Positions 50,844 through 58,041 of a DNA stretch of 58,041 nucleotides are shown piece after piece (the stretch's first letter is position 1; each line of letters begins with the position of its first letter). A program made the translations under genes and the position numbers. The stretch covers positions 1-58,041 of the forward strand of contig CAYLPJ010000041.1 of the NCBI GenBank assembly GCA_964385465.1, written 5' to 3'. The stretch is from CAYLPJ01 sp964385465. Lineage in GTDB: Bacteria > Planctomycetota > Phycisphaerae > SM23-33. The notes beneath the pieces were generated by a model. It searched no databases, was not told where the DNA came from, and saw nothing but the letters and a program-made list of their open reading frames with translations.

Positions 50844-53756
50844 ATGCGAAACGGGCTGGTTGCGGCGTTGACGGCACTTGCGGCGGGGCTGGCGGCGGCT
50901 CCGGCGCGGGGCGATGGGGGGGCGGCCCGGGCCTTCGCGTGGGACGGCCGGGTGCTGACGGTGCGGACCGACCGCTACGAGGCGACGTTCGAGCTGGGCT
51001 GTCTGACGTCGCTGACCAACCGGCTGACCGGGGAGGTCTACGCCCGCCGCCCGGCGGACTTCCCGGCCCGCGCGGCGAAGCTGGCCGTCGGGCTCGGCGC
51101 CCGCCCGGCGGAGCTCTCCGACGCCGACCGCAAGCTCCTCGCCCGCGTGCACGCCTGGGAGGGGCCCTACGGGCGGCACGTCGAGCGGCTGGGCGGGCAC
51201 CCGTTCGCCTGCCGACCGGACGCCAACTCGACGGCCACGTTCGAGCGGCCGGGCCCGGCGAAAGCCCGCGTGACGTGGCGCGACCTCGCCTGCGCCCACC
51301 CGGCCGGTCGGCGGCCGGGAGCGAGCTTCGCGCTCGACCTCGCCGTCCTGCCCGACAGCGGCGAGCTGGCCATCGACGCCGTCGCCACGGCCGCGGCGCC
51401 GCAAGCCTTCGCCGCCTCGGTCGCCTTCGCCAACATCTCCCCGGAGCTGGAGGTGATCGTCCCGCTGTTCCAGGGCTGCTCGTTCCGCCCGGCCGACGAG
51501 CCAGCCTTCCGCAAGGTCGCCCACTGGCCCAGCCCGTACGTCGCGTCGCTGGCGGTGCTGGCCGGGGCGAAGGGCGCCGCGGCCTTCTGGATGGCCGATG
51601 CGAACCTCGGCGACCGCTACGTACACCTGCACAACGCGCCCGAGGCGTTCGACCTGATGTTCGAGGGTGTCAACCAGGCGCCGCTGGCGGGGCGTCGCGT
51701 CGCCCGAAGCCGGCCGATCCGCCTGAACGTGGTTCGCGGCTCGTGGGTGCGCGCGGCCAGGCCCTACCGCGACTGGTGGCAGCGGACCTTCCGCGTCGGG
51801 CGGCTCGCAGGCCGCCGCCCGGCGTGGCTGAAGGACATCCGCTGGTTCAGCTCGTTCGGGCGACACCTGCCGCCGGCAAAGCTGGCGCCGAGGTGCGTGT
51901 ACTTCTGCCCGCAGTCGTGGAAGGTTCAGCCGAAGATCGGCGACGGCGGGCTGTTCCCCTACGCCATCGAGGCCGGGCCGCGGCTGAACCGGCTGACCAA
52001 GGAGATGCTCGCGGACCTCCGCGCCCGCGGCGCCCACCCGCTGGTGTACATGAACATCAACCACATGAACGAAGGCCATCCGTGGGCGCCGCGGTTCTGG
52101 CCCCACCGGGTCGTGGCCCCGTTCGGGGATGCACCCGCCGACCGCCAGCCCGAGCCGCGTTCGCCGAAGACGTTCCTCGTCCACACCGCGCATCGTCCGT
52201 GGCAGGACCTCCAGGTCCGCTGGGCGAAGCGGATCGACGAACGGTTCGGCATCAAGGGCTACTACATGGACTGCGCCCGCGGCCTGGCGAACCACGCCGG
52301 CGGGCGCGTCCGCGGGCTCAACGACTGCCAGGGGCAGATCGAGCTGATGCGCCGCCTCCGCGGGAGCATCCCCGAGGCGTTCCTCAACGCCGAGTTCGCC
52401 ACGGAGGTCACCGCCGCGGCGACGGACTTCGCCTTCCTCGGCTTCGACGCCTGGTTCGGCGGCGAGAAGGCCGCCGGCGGCGAGGGAGGCTTCCGCGGCT
52501 GGAGGTGGAGGGAGAGGCACTGCCACCCGATCGTCGGCTTCCTGTTCAACCCGTACATCCGCATCACCACGCACCGCCGGGGCTTCGCGTCGGACGCGTT
52601 CGACGAGGTCCTCGGGCGCCTGCCCAACCGCAACATCGGCCCGGCCGGCGAGGGGGCCGTCACCGACTACGCCCAGACGCAGAGCTTCCCGGAGTACCTC
52701 ATCCGCCTGCTGTGCCGCACCGGCCTGACGCCGCACTACCCCGAGGCCTGGGACCGCGGCGTGCGGGCCTACTACAGGCATCCCGACGGCGGCGTCTGGC
52801 GCGTCGAGGCGGACTCCGCCGCCGAGGGCCGCATGACACGCCCAGACGCCGACGCCGACGGGCGGCGGGAACTGGTCTACTGGCGCATCCGCGGGCGCCG
52901 CACGGCCGAACTGCCGGCGAACATGGGCGTCGAAGGATGGGTCGCCTACGACGACGCGGGGGCCATCGGGCTCGACCCGGCCAGGGCGTACTACTGCTTC
53001 GGCCGCCCGCGAATCGCCGACTGGCGGATCACCCGACTGCCCCCCGGGGCGGTGGTGGCGTCCTGTCGGCCGTACCGCAAGGGGGCGCTCGTCGTGCACC
53101 TCGCCCGGGCCGACGGCGCCGAGCCCGGGCGGGGCGCCATCGAGGTGGAGACCACGTTCGAGCTCACCCACGCCGTCGCCGCCGGCGGGGCGGTGGCGCT
53201 GACGCCCCGCGGCCGGCGCGACGGGCGGAACGTCTACCGCGCGGAGGTCCCCGCGCCCGGCGCGTTCGCCGTGCTGGCCGGGAAGCCGCGGGACGTGCCC
53301 GCGGGCAAGCCCGGCGAGACGCTGCTGGACCTCTCGCGCCGGCGGCCGAGGTTCGCCGCCTACCTGACACCCTCCGGCGTGCGCGAAACCATCCCCGCCA
53401 AACGCGGGCCGCACAGCCACGCCGGCAGGCGGTACCTCGCCACGCTGCCCAACCACGAGCACCCGGCCGTGTTCGACTTCTTCCTCGACCTCCCGCCGGT
53501 CCCCCGAGGCCGGCGGCTGGTGCTGCGGTTCACCTCGACCACGCCGGACTGGAAGAACAACGGCTACACGCTGCGGGTCTTCGCCAACGGCCGGCGGCTG
53601 CTGGAGGAGCCCCGCCCCGGGGGCACGGGGCCCCGGGACCACGAGGTGGACCTGACCGCCTTCGCCGGCGACGCCGCGCTGCTGACCCTCGAAGTCGCCA
53701 ACCGCATGCTGTTCACGTGGGTGCGGCTGGAGAGGCCCGAGCTTCGTCTGAGGTAA
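50844..53756 (+). CDS. Large secreted glycosidase-like protein (DUF6259-type)
   Basis: 970 residues with a signal peptide (VAALTALAAGLAAAPARG). An N-terminal beta-sandwich (VRTDRYEATFELGCLTSLTN) leads to a TIM-barrel-like core: DIRWFSSFGRHLP, HPLVYMNINHMNEGHPW, GIKGYYMDCARGLANHAGG and IPEAFLNAEFATEVTAA. Asp in YYMDCA and Glu in LNAEF are plausible catalytic acids. Two beta-rich domains follow, the last a lectin-like sandwich (WKNNGYTLRVFANGRRLLEE). It most resembles DUF6259-type putative glycoside hydrolases; the family name is from memory and unproven. AAGGAG precedes ATG 50844. Substrate unknown. Confidence 0.6.
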   Translation: MRNGLVAALTALAAGLAAAPARGDGGAARAFAWDGRVLTVRTDRYEATFELGCLTSLTNRLTGEVYARRPADFPARAAKLAVGLGARPAELSDADRKLLARVHAWEGPYGRHVERLGGHPFACRPDANSTATFERPGPAKARVTWRDLACAHPAGRRPGASFALDLAVLPDSGELAIDAVATAAAPQAFAASVAFANISPELEVIVPLFQGCSFRPADEPAFRKVAHWPSPYVASLAVLAGAKGAAAFWMADANLGDRYVHLHNAPEAFDLMFEGVNQAPLAGRRVARSRPIRLNVVRGSWVRAARPYRDWWQRTFRVGRLAGRRPAWLKDIRWFSSFGRHLPPAKLAPRCVYFCPQSWKVQPKIGDGGLFPYAIEAGPRLNRLTKEMLADLRARGAHPLVYMNINHMNEGHPWAPRFWPHRVVAPFGDAPADRQPEPRSPKTFLVHTAHRPWQDLQVRWAKRIDERFGIKGYYMDCARGLANHAGGRVRGLNDCQGQIELMRRLRGSIPEAFLNAEFATEVTAAATDFAFLGFDAWFGGEKAAGGEGGFRGWRWRERHCHPIVGFLFNPYIRITTHRRGFASDAFDEVLGRLPNRNIGPAGEGAVTDYAQTQSFPEYLIRLLCRTGLTPHYPEAWDRGVRAYYRHPDGGVWRVEADSAAEGRMTRPDADADGRRELVYWRIRGRRTAELPANMGVEGWVAYDDAGAIGLDPARAYYCFGRPRIADWRITRLPPGAVVASCRPYRKGALVVHLARADGAEPGRGAIEVETTFELTHAVAAGGAVALTPRGRRDGRNVYRAEVPAPGAFAVLAGKPRDVPAGKPGETLLDLSRRRPRFAAYLTPSGVRETIPAKRGPHSHAGRRYLATLPNHEHPAVFDFFLDLPPVPRGRRLVLRFTSTTPDWKNNGYTLRVFANGRRLLEEPRPGGTGPRDHEVDLTAFAGDAALLTLEVANRMLFTWVRLERPELRLR

Positions 53757-53836
53757 CGACCGCGGGACATCCGGACGGGCCTCGCGCCGTGGAACTACGC
53801 CGCCGGGCCCGCCGGGCCCTGACACCGGAGCTGCAC

Positions 53837-54733
53837 ATGGACATCGTCCCCTACGCCGCCGAGCACGCCGCCGACGTCGCCGCCATGTACAACCGCGCCG
53901 TCGCCGGCGTACCCCACTGCCGCACCGTCTCGCCCGACGAGGCGGCCGCGGCCATGGCGCCCGCGCTCGGCGAGCCCGGCTGGCCCGACGAGCTCCGCGA
54001 CGACGCCGCCTGGCTGGCACTGGACGGCGGGCGGGCCGTCGGGTTCGTCCACGCCGCCGTCGAGGACCCGCCGCACGACGCACGACCCGCAGACGCCGAC
54101 CCGCGCGGGATGATCCGGTTCCTGTGGCACGACCGCGGGCGGCGGGGGGCAGGGCAGAAGCTCCTGGGGGCCGCCGAGGCCCGCCTGCGAGACGCCGGGC
54201 TGCGGACCGCCCGCGCCGGCTGGTCCAGGCGCGTCTACGACTGGTACCACGTCGGACCCGCCCACCTGTCCCAGCGGCTGGAGCACGTCCACGCGCTGCT
54301 GGCGGTCAACGGCTACCAGCCCGCCGACGGGGAGGTCTTCCTCGACTGGCGGGACGTCGACCTGCCCGACCCCCCGGCCTGCGAGCTGGCGCGGGACGTC
54401 TCGGTGGACTGGCGGCCGGGGCGGGAGGATCTCTGCGAACTGGCGATCCGCGCCCACCGCGACGGGCGGCGGATCGGCGTCTGCGAGATCGGCACGAGCG
54501 AGGAGCCCGGCTGGGCGTTCGTCTACCACCTGGACATCGAGGAGCCCTTCCAGGGCCGCGGGCTCGGGCGGGCGCTGCTGCACCGCGGGCTCGCCGAGGC
54601 CCGCCGTCGCGGCTGCCGCCACGCCGCCATCAGCACCGGCTGGGACAACTACCGCGCCCAGGTATTCTACAGCAACTACGGCTTCCACGCCGTGGACTGG
54701 ACGTTCGGCCGCCAGCGAGACCTCGCCGACTGA
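53837..54733 (+). CDS. Tandem GNAT acetyltransferase
   Basis: 298 residues with two GNAT-like halves. The N-terminal half is degenerate at the acetyl-CoA loop (RRGAGQKLL). The C-terminal half has the classical loop QGRGLGRALLHRG followed by GWDNYRAQVFYSNYGFHAVD, which fits motif B. Two-domain GNATs often use one half for binding and one for catalysis. No signal peptide, so cytoplasmic. GGAG precedes the ATG at 53837; the start lies 80 bases after the glycosidase-like gene. The acceptor substrate is unknown. Confidence 0.82.
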   Translation: MDIVPYAAEHAADVAAMYNRAVAGVPHCRTVSPDEAAAAMAPALGEPGWPDELRDDAAWLALDGGRAVGFVHAAVEDPPHDARPADADPRGMIRFLWHDRGRRGAGQKLLGAAEARLRDAGLRTARAGWSRRVYDWYHVGPAHLSQRLEHVHALLAVNGYQPADGEVFLDWRDVDLPDPPACELARDVSVDWRPGREDLCELAIRAHRDGRRIGVCEIGTSEEPGWAFVYHLDIEEPFQGRGLGRALLHRGLAEARRRGCRHAAISTGWDNYRAQVFYSNYGFHAVDWTFGRQRDLAD

Positions 54734-54752
54734 GCCGCCCGAGGAGGACGAC

Positions 54753-55633
54753 ATGACGGACCCGCGAGAGTGGATCGACATCGAGGCCGACCGAGCCGTC
54801 TGCGAGGATTGGCACCGGAACAAGCCTCTCGTCCGCGAGGGCTACCGCGACCTGGCCTACCTGCCCCGGGGGCGGGCGGAGTGGAACATGACGCTGGCGG
54901 CCCTGGCGTTCGACTACCGCCGCCGCGCCGACGGTCGGGCGGACCTGAACCGCTGGGCGACGATGCACGGCGCGCCCGCCAGCTCGCGGTACGTCGAACT
55001 GGGGCAGCGGGGGCTGGTGCTGTGTGGCACGGCACGACGGCGGGGCGTGCGGAGAAGATCCGCGAGCACGGGCTTGCCCACAAGCGCGGCGTCTGGGCCG
55101 CGACGGCGCCGCGGATCGCCCATGGCTACACCCGGGGGCGGTCGGCGGCGTTCGGGGCCGGCTCGGCCATGGTCGTGGTGCTGATCGACAAGTTCGCCTG
55201 GGACGCCCGGGGCACGCGCGAGCACGAGGACATCGCCCGCTTCCACGAGCCCATCCCCGCCGCGTGCATCGAGTACATCCTCTATGCCGACCGGATCGAG
55301 TTCTGCGGCAGCGCGGCGCGTCGTCCGAGGCCGTGGGGCAAGGCCCGCTTCCGCCGAAAGGAAGGCCGCTGGGTGCCGCAATCCCGCACGCCGGTCCGCC
55401 TGGACGCTCGCCGTCAGTACGAGACGTTCGAGCAGTGGCTGGAGTTGAGCGTCGGCCGCGTGCTCGAGGCCTTCGGCGAGGTCGCCGCCGTCGAGGTCCT
55501 CAGCGTCCTCTACGCCACCCTCGACCCCTGGCGCGCCCTCGACCACCGCGACGCCCTGGCCGCCATCGAGCGCCTCGGCCTCCCCGGCCGCTCGCCCGCG
55601 GCCGGCACGCGGAGGTTCCGCCGGCGCCCGTGA
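54753..55633 (+). pseudogene. Frameshifted protein with WHGT (ART-like) motif
   Basis: The gene starts at ATG 54753 (MTDPREWIDI) after AGGAGGACG and reads well to RGLVL. It then continues, in the frame two bases on, as WHGTTAGRAEKIREHGLAHK, VWAATAPRIAHGY and AMVVVLIDKFAWDARG, to a stop at 55633. The switch coincides with TGTGTGG at 55021-55027; removing one TG unit restores a single protein of about 292 residues. The WHGTT-x(8)-I-x(2)-HGL and WAAT-x(5)-GY pattern is that of ADP-ribosyltransferase-fold enzymes such as KptA/Tpt1, but the family is not certain. It is either a sequencing slip or a real two-base insertion. Confidence 0.55.
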
Positions 55634-55658
55634 GCCCCGCCGTCGGGGCCCGGGGCCC

Positions 55659-56741
55659 TCACTCCGCCGGGCCGGTGCTGGCCACGCGCCGCCGGCCGAG
55701 GGCGGGCAGCTCCTCGCGCGTGACCGTCAGGGGGTGGGCGTAGGTCTCGCGGATCCACTGGCAGGGGTTGTGCTTGCCGCCGACGAACGACGCCAGGCAG
55801 TACAGCCACGCCGGCCCCGCCGAGGCCATGCGGTCCGGGCTGGGGATCGCCCCGCACTCGCTGAGCGCCAGCATCTTCCCCGGGGCGACCTGCCGCATGA
55901 TCCGCATCGCGCGGGGGTAGCACGTCGCCCGGTACGGGCCCCAGCCGTACCAGCGGTTCATGTACACGTCCATCCCCGCGATGTCCACGTACGACCCGCC
56001 GGGATAGTACCGCCGCCGCAACGCCACCTGCTCGACGTCCCGTCCCGTGCCCACCCGCAGGCCCGTCGAGTACACCCAGATCAGATTGTGCAGGCCGTGC
56101 TCGTTCACGAACCGGTCGAACATCAGCCGCCACAACGCCGCGGTGTTCTCCGGCGCGTCCTTGTCCGTCCACCAGAACCACCCGCCGTCGATCTGGTGCA
56201 GCGGGCGCCAGAGGACCGGCACGCGGGCCTTGTGCAGCCCGCCCAGAAGCTCGGCCGTGCGGTCGAGGTCCCGCAGGACCGCCTCGTGCTCCGGCGTGCC
56301 GGGCCGCAACGCCGCGGCGATGTCGAACCGTCCGCTGCCTCGAGGCGGCTTGCCCGCCCACGCCTTGCCGTCCGCCTTCAACGGGTGCTTCCAGTGGAAC
56401 TGCATCGCCACGATCCCCCCGGCCTCCCACCACGCCTTGGCCGCCGCGACGTTCTTGCGGGCAACGCGGAGGTACTTCGATCCCCACGTCGGGTTCCGCC
56501 GCCCGCTGATGTCCACCGACAGCACCGCCGCGTGCCTGCCGCAGACCTGGTGGACCTTCTCGGCGTTCCGCACGCCGTTGATCCCCGTCAGCACCCGCCG
56601 CCCGTGGATGCCCTCGAGGTACCCCAGCAGCGCCCGGCCTTCGGGGATGAGGTTCGGGTCCGCAGGCTCGATCCCCCGTGTCGCCCCGCCCGCGCACAAC
56701 ACAGCCGCAGCGCAAAGGGCGAACGTGCGCCGAGAAGCCAT
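55659..56741 (-). CDS. Secreted GH26-like protein with altered acid/base residue
   Basis: 360 residues. The ATG at 56741 follows AGGAGA by 7 bases, and a signal peptide follows (FALCAAAVLCAGGATRG). The GH26 beta-mannanase fold is recognisable: HGRRVLTGINGVRN, VAMQFHWKHPLKADGKAW, VPVLWRPLHQIDGGWFWW, GMDVYMNRWYGWGPY and KMLALSECGAIPSPD. In GH26 the motif is normally R-P-x-H-E, with Glu as acid/base. Here it is His182-Gln183 (codon CAG), while the nucleophile Glu295 is kept. The protein may be inactive, use another acid, or belong to a distinct subgroup. Its first 85 codons and upstream region are duplicated at 57106-57724. Confidence 0.8.
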   Translation of the reverse strand: MASRRTFALCAAAVLCAGGATRGIEPADPNLIPEGRALLGYLEGIHGRRVLTGINGVRNAEKVHQVCGRHAAVLSVDISGRRNPTWGSKYLRVARKNVAAAKAWWEAGGIVAMQFHWKHPLKADGKAWAGKPPRGSGRFDIAAALRPGTPEHEAVLRDLDRTAELLGGLHKARVPVLWRPLHQIDGGWFWWTDKDAPENTAALWRLMFDRFVNEHGLHNLIWVYSTGLRVGTGRDVEQVALRRRYYPGGSYVDIAGMDVYMNRWYGWGPYRATCYPRAMRIMRQVAPGKMLALSECGAIPSPDRMASAGPAWLYCLASFVGGKHNPCQWIRETYAHPLTVTREELPALGRRRVASTGPAE

Positions 56742-56909
56742 CTTACACTCTCCTGCCGTCAGAAATGCCGACCTGAAAAGAAGATATGTTCCGCCCCGGC
56801 CCGACGCCACAGCGCCCGGCCGCCGACGATGCCTCCATTCTACCGCGCCCGATCCCATTCGCCAACGAAAGATTCGCGCGGATGGCCGTCCAGCCGTCCA
56901 GCGTCAAGC

Positions 56910-57035
56910 GGGGTCAGGTCTCCAGAATTCAATTCTCGCGTCTGGAACACGGCCAGCAGCGTTGCCAAAGGCTCGAATCGAGGCGAACGGAAACCGCGAG
57001 GCGCCGGCCAAGTTGAATTCTGAAGACCTCGCCCC
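56910..57035. repeat. 126-bp palindrome-ended element, copy B1
   Basis: Terminal inverted arms at 56910-56932 (GGGGTCAGGTCTCCAGAATT then CAA) and 57013-57035 agree at 19 of 23 positions. Same length and similar ends as 5121-5246. It lies about 170 bases upstream of the GH26-like start and has no gene. Confidence 0.65.
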
Positions 57036-57105
57036 CCTTGGCCTTTCCCGATATCCCCGGCCGCAGAGAACACGGGATGGAATAGGTTGTGTGTCCCCCG
57101 ATATC

Positions 57106-57360
57106 CGTCGGGTTCCGCCGCCCGCTGATGTCCACCGACAGCACCGCCGCGTGCCTGCCGCAGACCTGGTGGACCTTCTCGGCGTTCCGCACGCCGTTGA
57201 TCCCCGTCAGCACCCGCCGCCCGTGGATGCCCTCGAGGTACCCCAGCAGCGCCCGGCCTTCGGGGATGAGGTTCGGGTCCGCAGGCTCGATCCCCCGTGT
57301 CGCCCCGCCCGCGCACAACACAGCCGCAGCGCAAAGGGCGAACGTGCGCCGAGAAGCCAT
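57106..57360 (-). pseudogene. Duplicated 5' fragment of the GH26-like gene
   Basis: The second 619-bp copy carries the start codon at 57360, signal peptide and first 85 codons, identical to the intact gene up to GRRNPT. The frame then runs into the duplicated spacer (DIGGHTTYS...) rather than the hydrolase core. It keeps the AGGAGA ribosome site, so a short secreted peptide could be made, but no enzyme. Confidence 0.85.
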
Positions 57361-57528
57361 CTTACACTCTCCTGCCGTCAGAAATGCCGACCTGAAAAGA
57401 AGATATGTTCCGCCCCGGCCCGACGCCACAGCGCCCGGCCGCCGACGATGCCTCCATTCTACCGCGCCCGATCCCATTCGCCAACGAAAGATTCGCGCGG
57501 ATGGCCGTCCAGCCGTCCAGCGTCAAGC

Positions 57529-57654
57529 GGGGTCAGGTCTCCAGAATTCAATTCTCGCGTCTGGAACACGGCCAGCAGCGTTGCCAAAGGCTCGAATCGA
57601 GGCGAACGGAAACCGCGAGGCGCCGGCCAAGTTGAATTCTGAAGACCTCGCCCC
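57529..57654. repeat. 126-bp palindrome-ended element, copy B2
   Basis: The exact counterpart of 56910-57035 within the second 619-bp unit. Confidence 0.65.
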
Positions 57655-57703
57655 CCTTGGCCTTTCCCGATATCCCCGGCCGCAGAAAACACGGGATGGA
57701 ATA

Positions 57704-57761
57704 GGTTGTGTGTCCCCCGATATCGTGTCCCCCGATATCAGGTTGTGTGTCCCCCGATATC
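57704..57761. repeat. GTGTCCCCCGATATC short tandem cluster
   Basis: GTGTCCCCCGATATC occurs three times in close succession (ending at 57724, 57739 and 57761), twice within the longer form GGTTGTGTGTCCCCCGATATC. One more copy ends at 57105. A decayed version (GGTCGTGTGTCCCAGTG) follows at about 57772. Such phrases typically mark ends of small mobile elements. The rest of 57361-57876 is the duplicated upstream region plus the promoter below. Confidence 0.6.
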
Positions 57762-57795
57762 CATCGCTATAGGTCGTGTGTCCCAGTGTTTACGA

Positions 57796-57824
57796 TTGAC
57801 TCGTCTGAAGGCAGGCGGTACACT
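57796..57824 (+). promoter_or_regulatory. Strong sigma70-like promoter of the last gene
   Basis: TTGACT at 57796-57801, a 17-base spacer and TACACT at 57819-57824. A transcript would begin near 57831, just before the first of three in-frame ATG codons (57832, 57862, 57877). Confidence 0.55.
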
Positions 57825-57876
57825 CGAAAACATGACTTCTCGTCAGTGGGTTGATTCAGGCATGGGAGCGTTACAC

Positions 57877-58041
57877 ATGACAACGGGATTGCCACGTATC
57901 ATATTGGGCGGTTGTGTTCTTTGCTTCTTCGCATCAGTTCCGACCGCTTTGGCCGGACAAGAGCAGGACGTGCGACTGCTCAAGGCGGAGGTATTGTCAA
58001 TAGCTGTGGATGACGGGATCGCCTTCACGCGGCGAGTTCCT
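57877..58041 (+). CDS. Secreted protein, 5' part only
   Basis: 55 codons before the window ends. The ATG at 57877 is favoured by GGGAG eight bases upstream; ATGs at 57862 and 57832 are in frame. The start gives a clean signal peptide (IILGGCVLCFFASVPTALAG) followed by QEQDVRLLKAEVLSIAVDDG. Base composition is lower in GC than the rest, as in the propeller gene at 2078. The family cannot be recognised from this portion. Confidence 0.6.
   Translation, partial: MTTGLPRIILGGCVLCFFASVPTALAGQEQDVRLLKAEVLSIAVDDGIAFTRRVP

Larger units (their letters stand above)
56487..57724. repeat. Near-perfect 619-bp tandem duplication
   Basis: Bases 56487-57105 and 57106-57724 are consecutive direct copies of 619 bases. 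The only difference I find is G at 57067 versus A at 57686. Each copy ends in CCCCCGATATC. The unit contains the first 85 codons of the GH26-like gene, its ribosome site and upstream region, and one 126-bp palindrome-ended element. The duplication is very recent or an assembly artefact. Confidence 0.93.

Overview
The window is a high-GC scaffold from a planctomycete-like bacterium, most likely a draft or metagenome assembly because it contains a run of exactly 100 N. The assignment is inferred from gene content: many secreted glycan-active enzymes, a sulfatase, several c-type cytochromes of the hydrazine-synthase-alpha-related (HzsA-related) type, a NifU/NifS iron-sulfur pair, and large proteins with lipobox or Sec signals. 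No rRNA or tRNA gene was recognised.

Layout. 0-7 kb: a zinc alcohol dehydrogenase, a dead IS256-type transposase, a visibly lower-GC PQQ-type propeller protein, an SGNH hydrolase, and a small gene plus a truncated secreted gene overrun by 160-bp direct repeats. 7-14 kb: asnS, a small beta-carbonic-anhydrase-like protein, a nested palindromic element, a PHP phosphoesterase, then a sulfatase, a lipoprotein and a CsgG-like secreted protein on the minus strand. 14-27 kb: a five-gene co-directional cluster of exported haem proteins, namely one propeller/MauG-like dihaem protein followed by four HzsA-related proteins with three CXXCH motifs each. 27-29.3 kb: nifU-nifS on the minus strand, with an inverted-repeat element between them. 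29.4-32.1 kb: a strong promoter drives an exported protein made almost entirely of a cysteine heptad (C-P-x-x-x-T-x), with at least 114 cysteines and an assembly gap inside an 84-bp higher-order repeat.

32.3-44.5 kb: tightly packed genes for two large two-lobed membrane proteins, an MtfA-type (M90) zinc peptidase, an alpha/beta hydrolase, an SGNH hydrolase and a glycoside-hydrolase-like protein. An AT-rich control region and an XRE/zinc-ribbon regulator follow. 45.9-56.7 kb: a polysaccharide-lyase-like protein, a beta-helix protein (minus), a nucleoside hydrolase, a large glycosidase-like protein, a tandem GNAT acetyltransferase, a frameshifted gene with a WHGT motif and a GH26-like protein (minus) whose usual acid/base Glu is Gln. 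The right end is a near-perfect 619-bp tandem duplication that copied the 5' part and promoter region of the GH26-like gene. A lower-GC secreted gene then starts and runs off the window.

The main functional themes are extracytoplasmic multihaem electron transfer and extracellular glycan breakdown. The best candidates for something undescribed are the Cys-heptad protein (29469-32143) and the four-paralogue HzsA-like cluster (16122-26915). Several short mobile palindromic elements (126 bp, 170 bp and 190 bp) also stand out, as does the pair of two-lobed membrane proteins with the MtfA-like peptidase.
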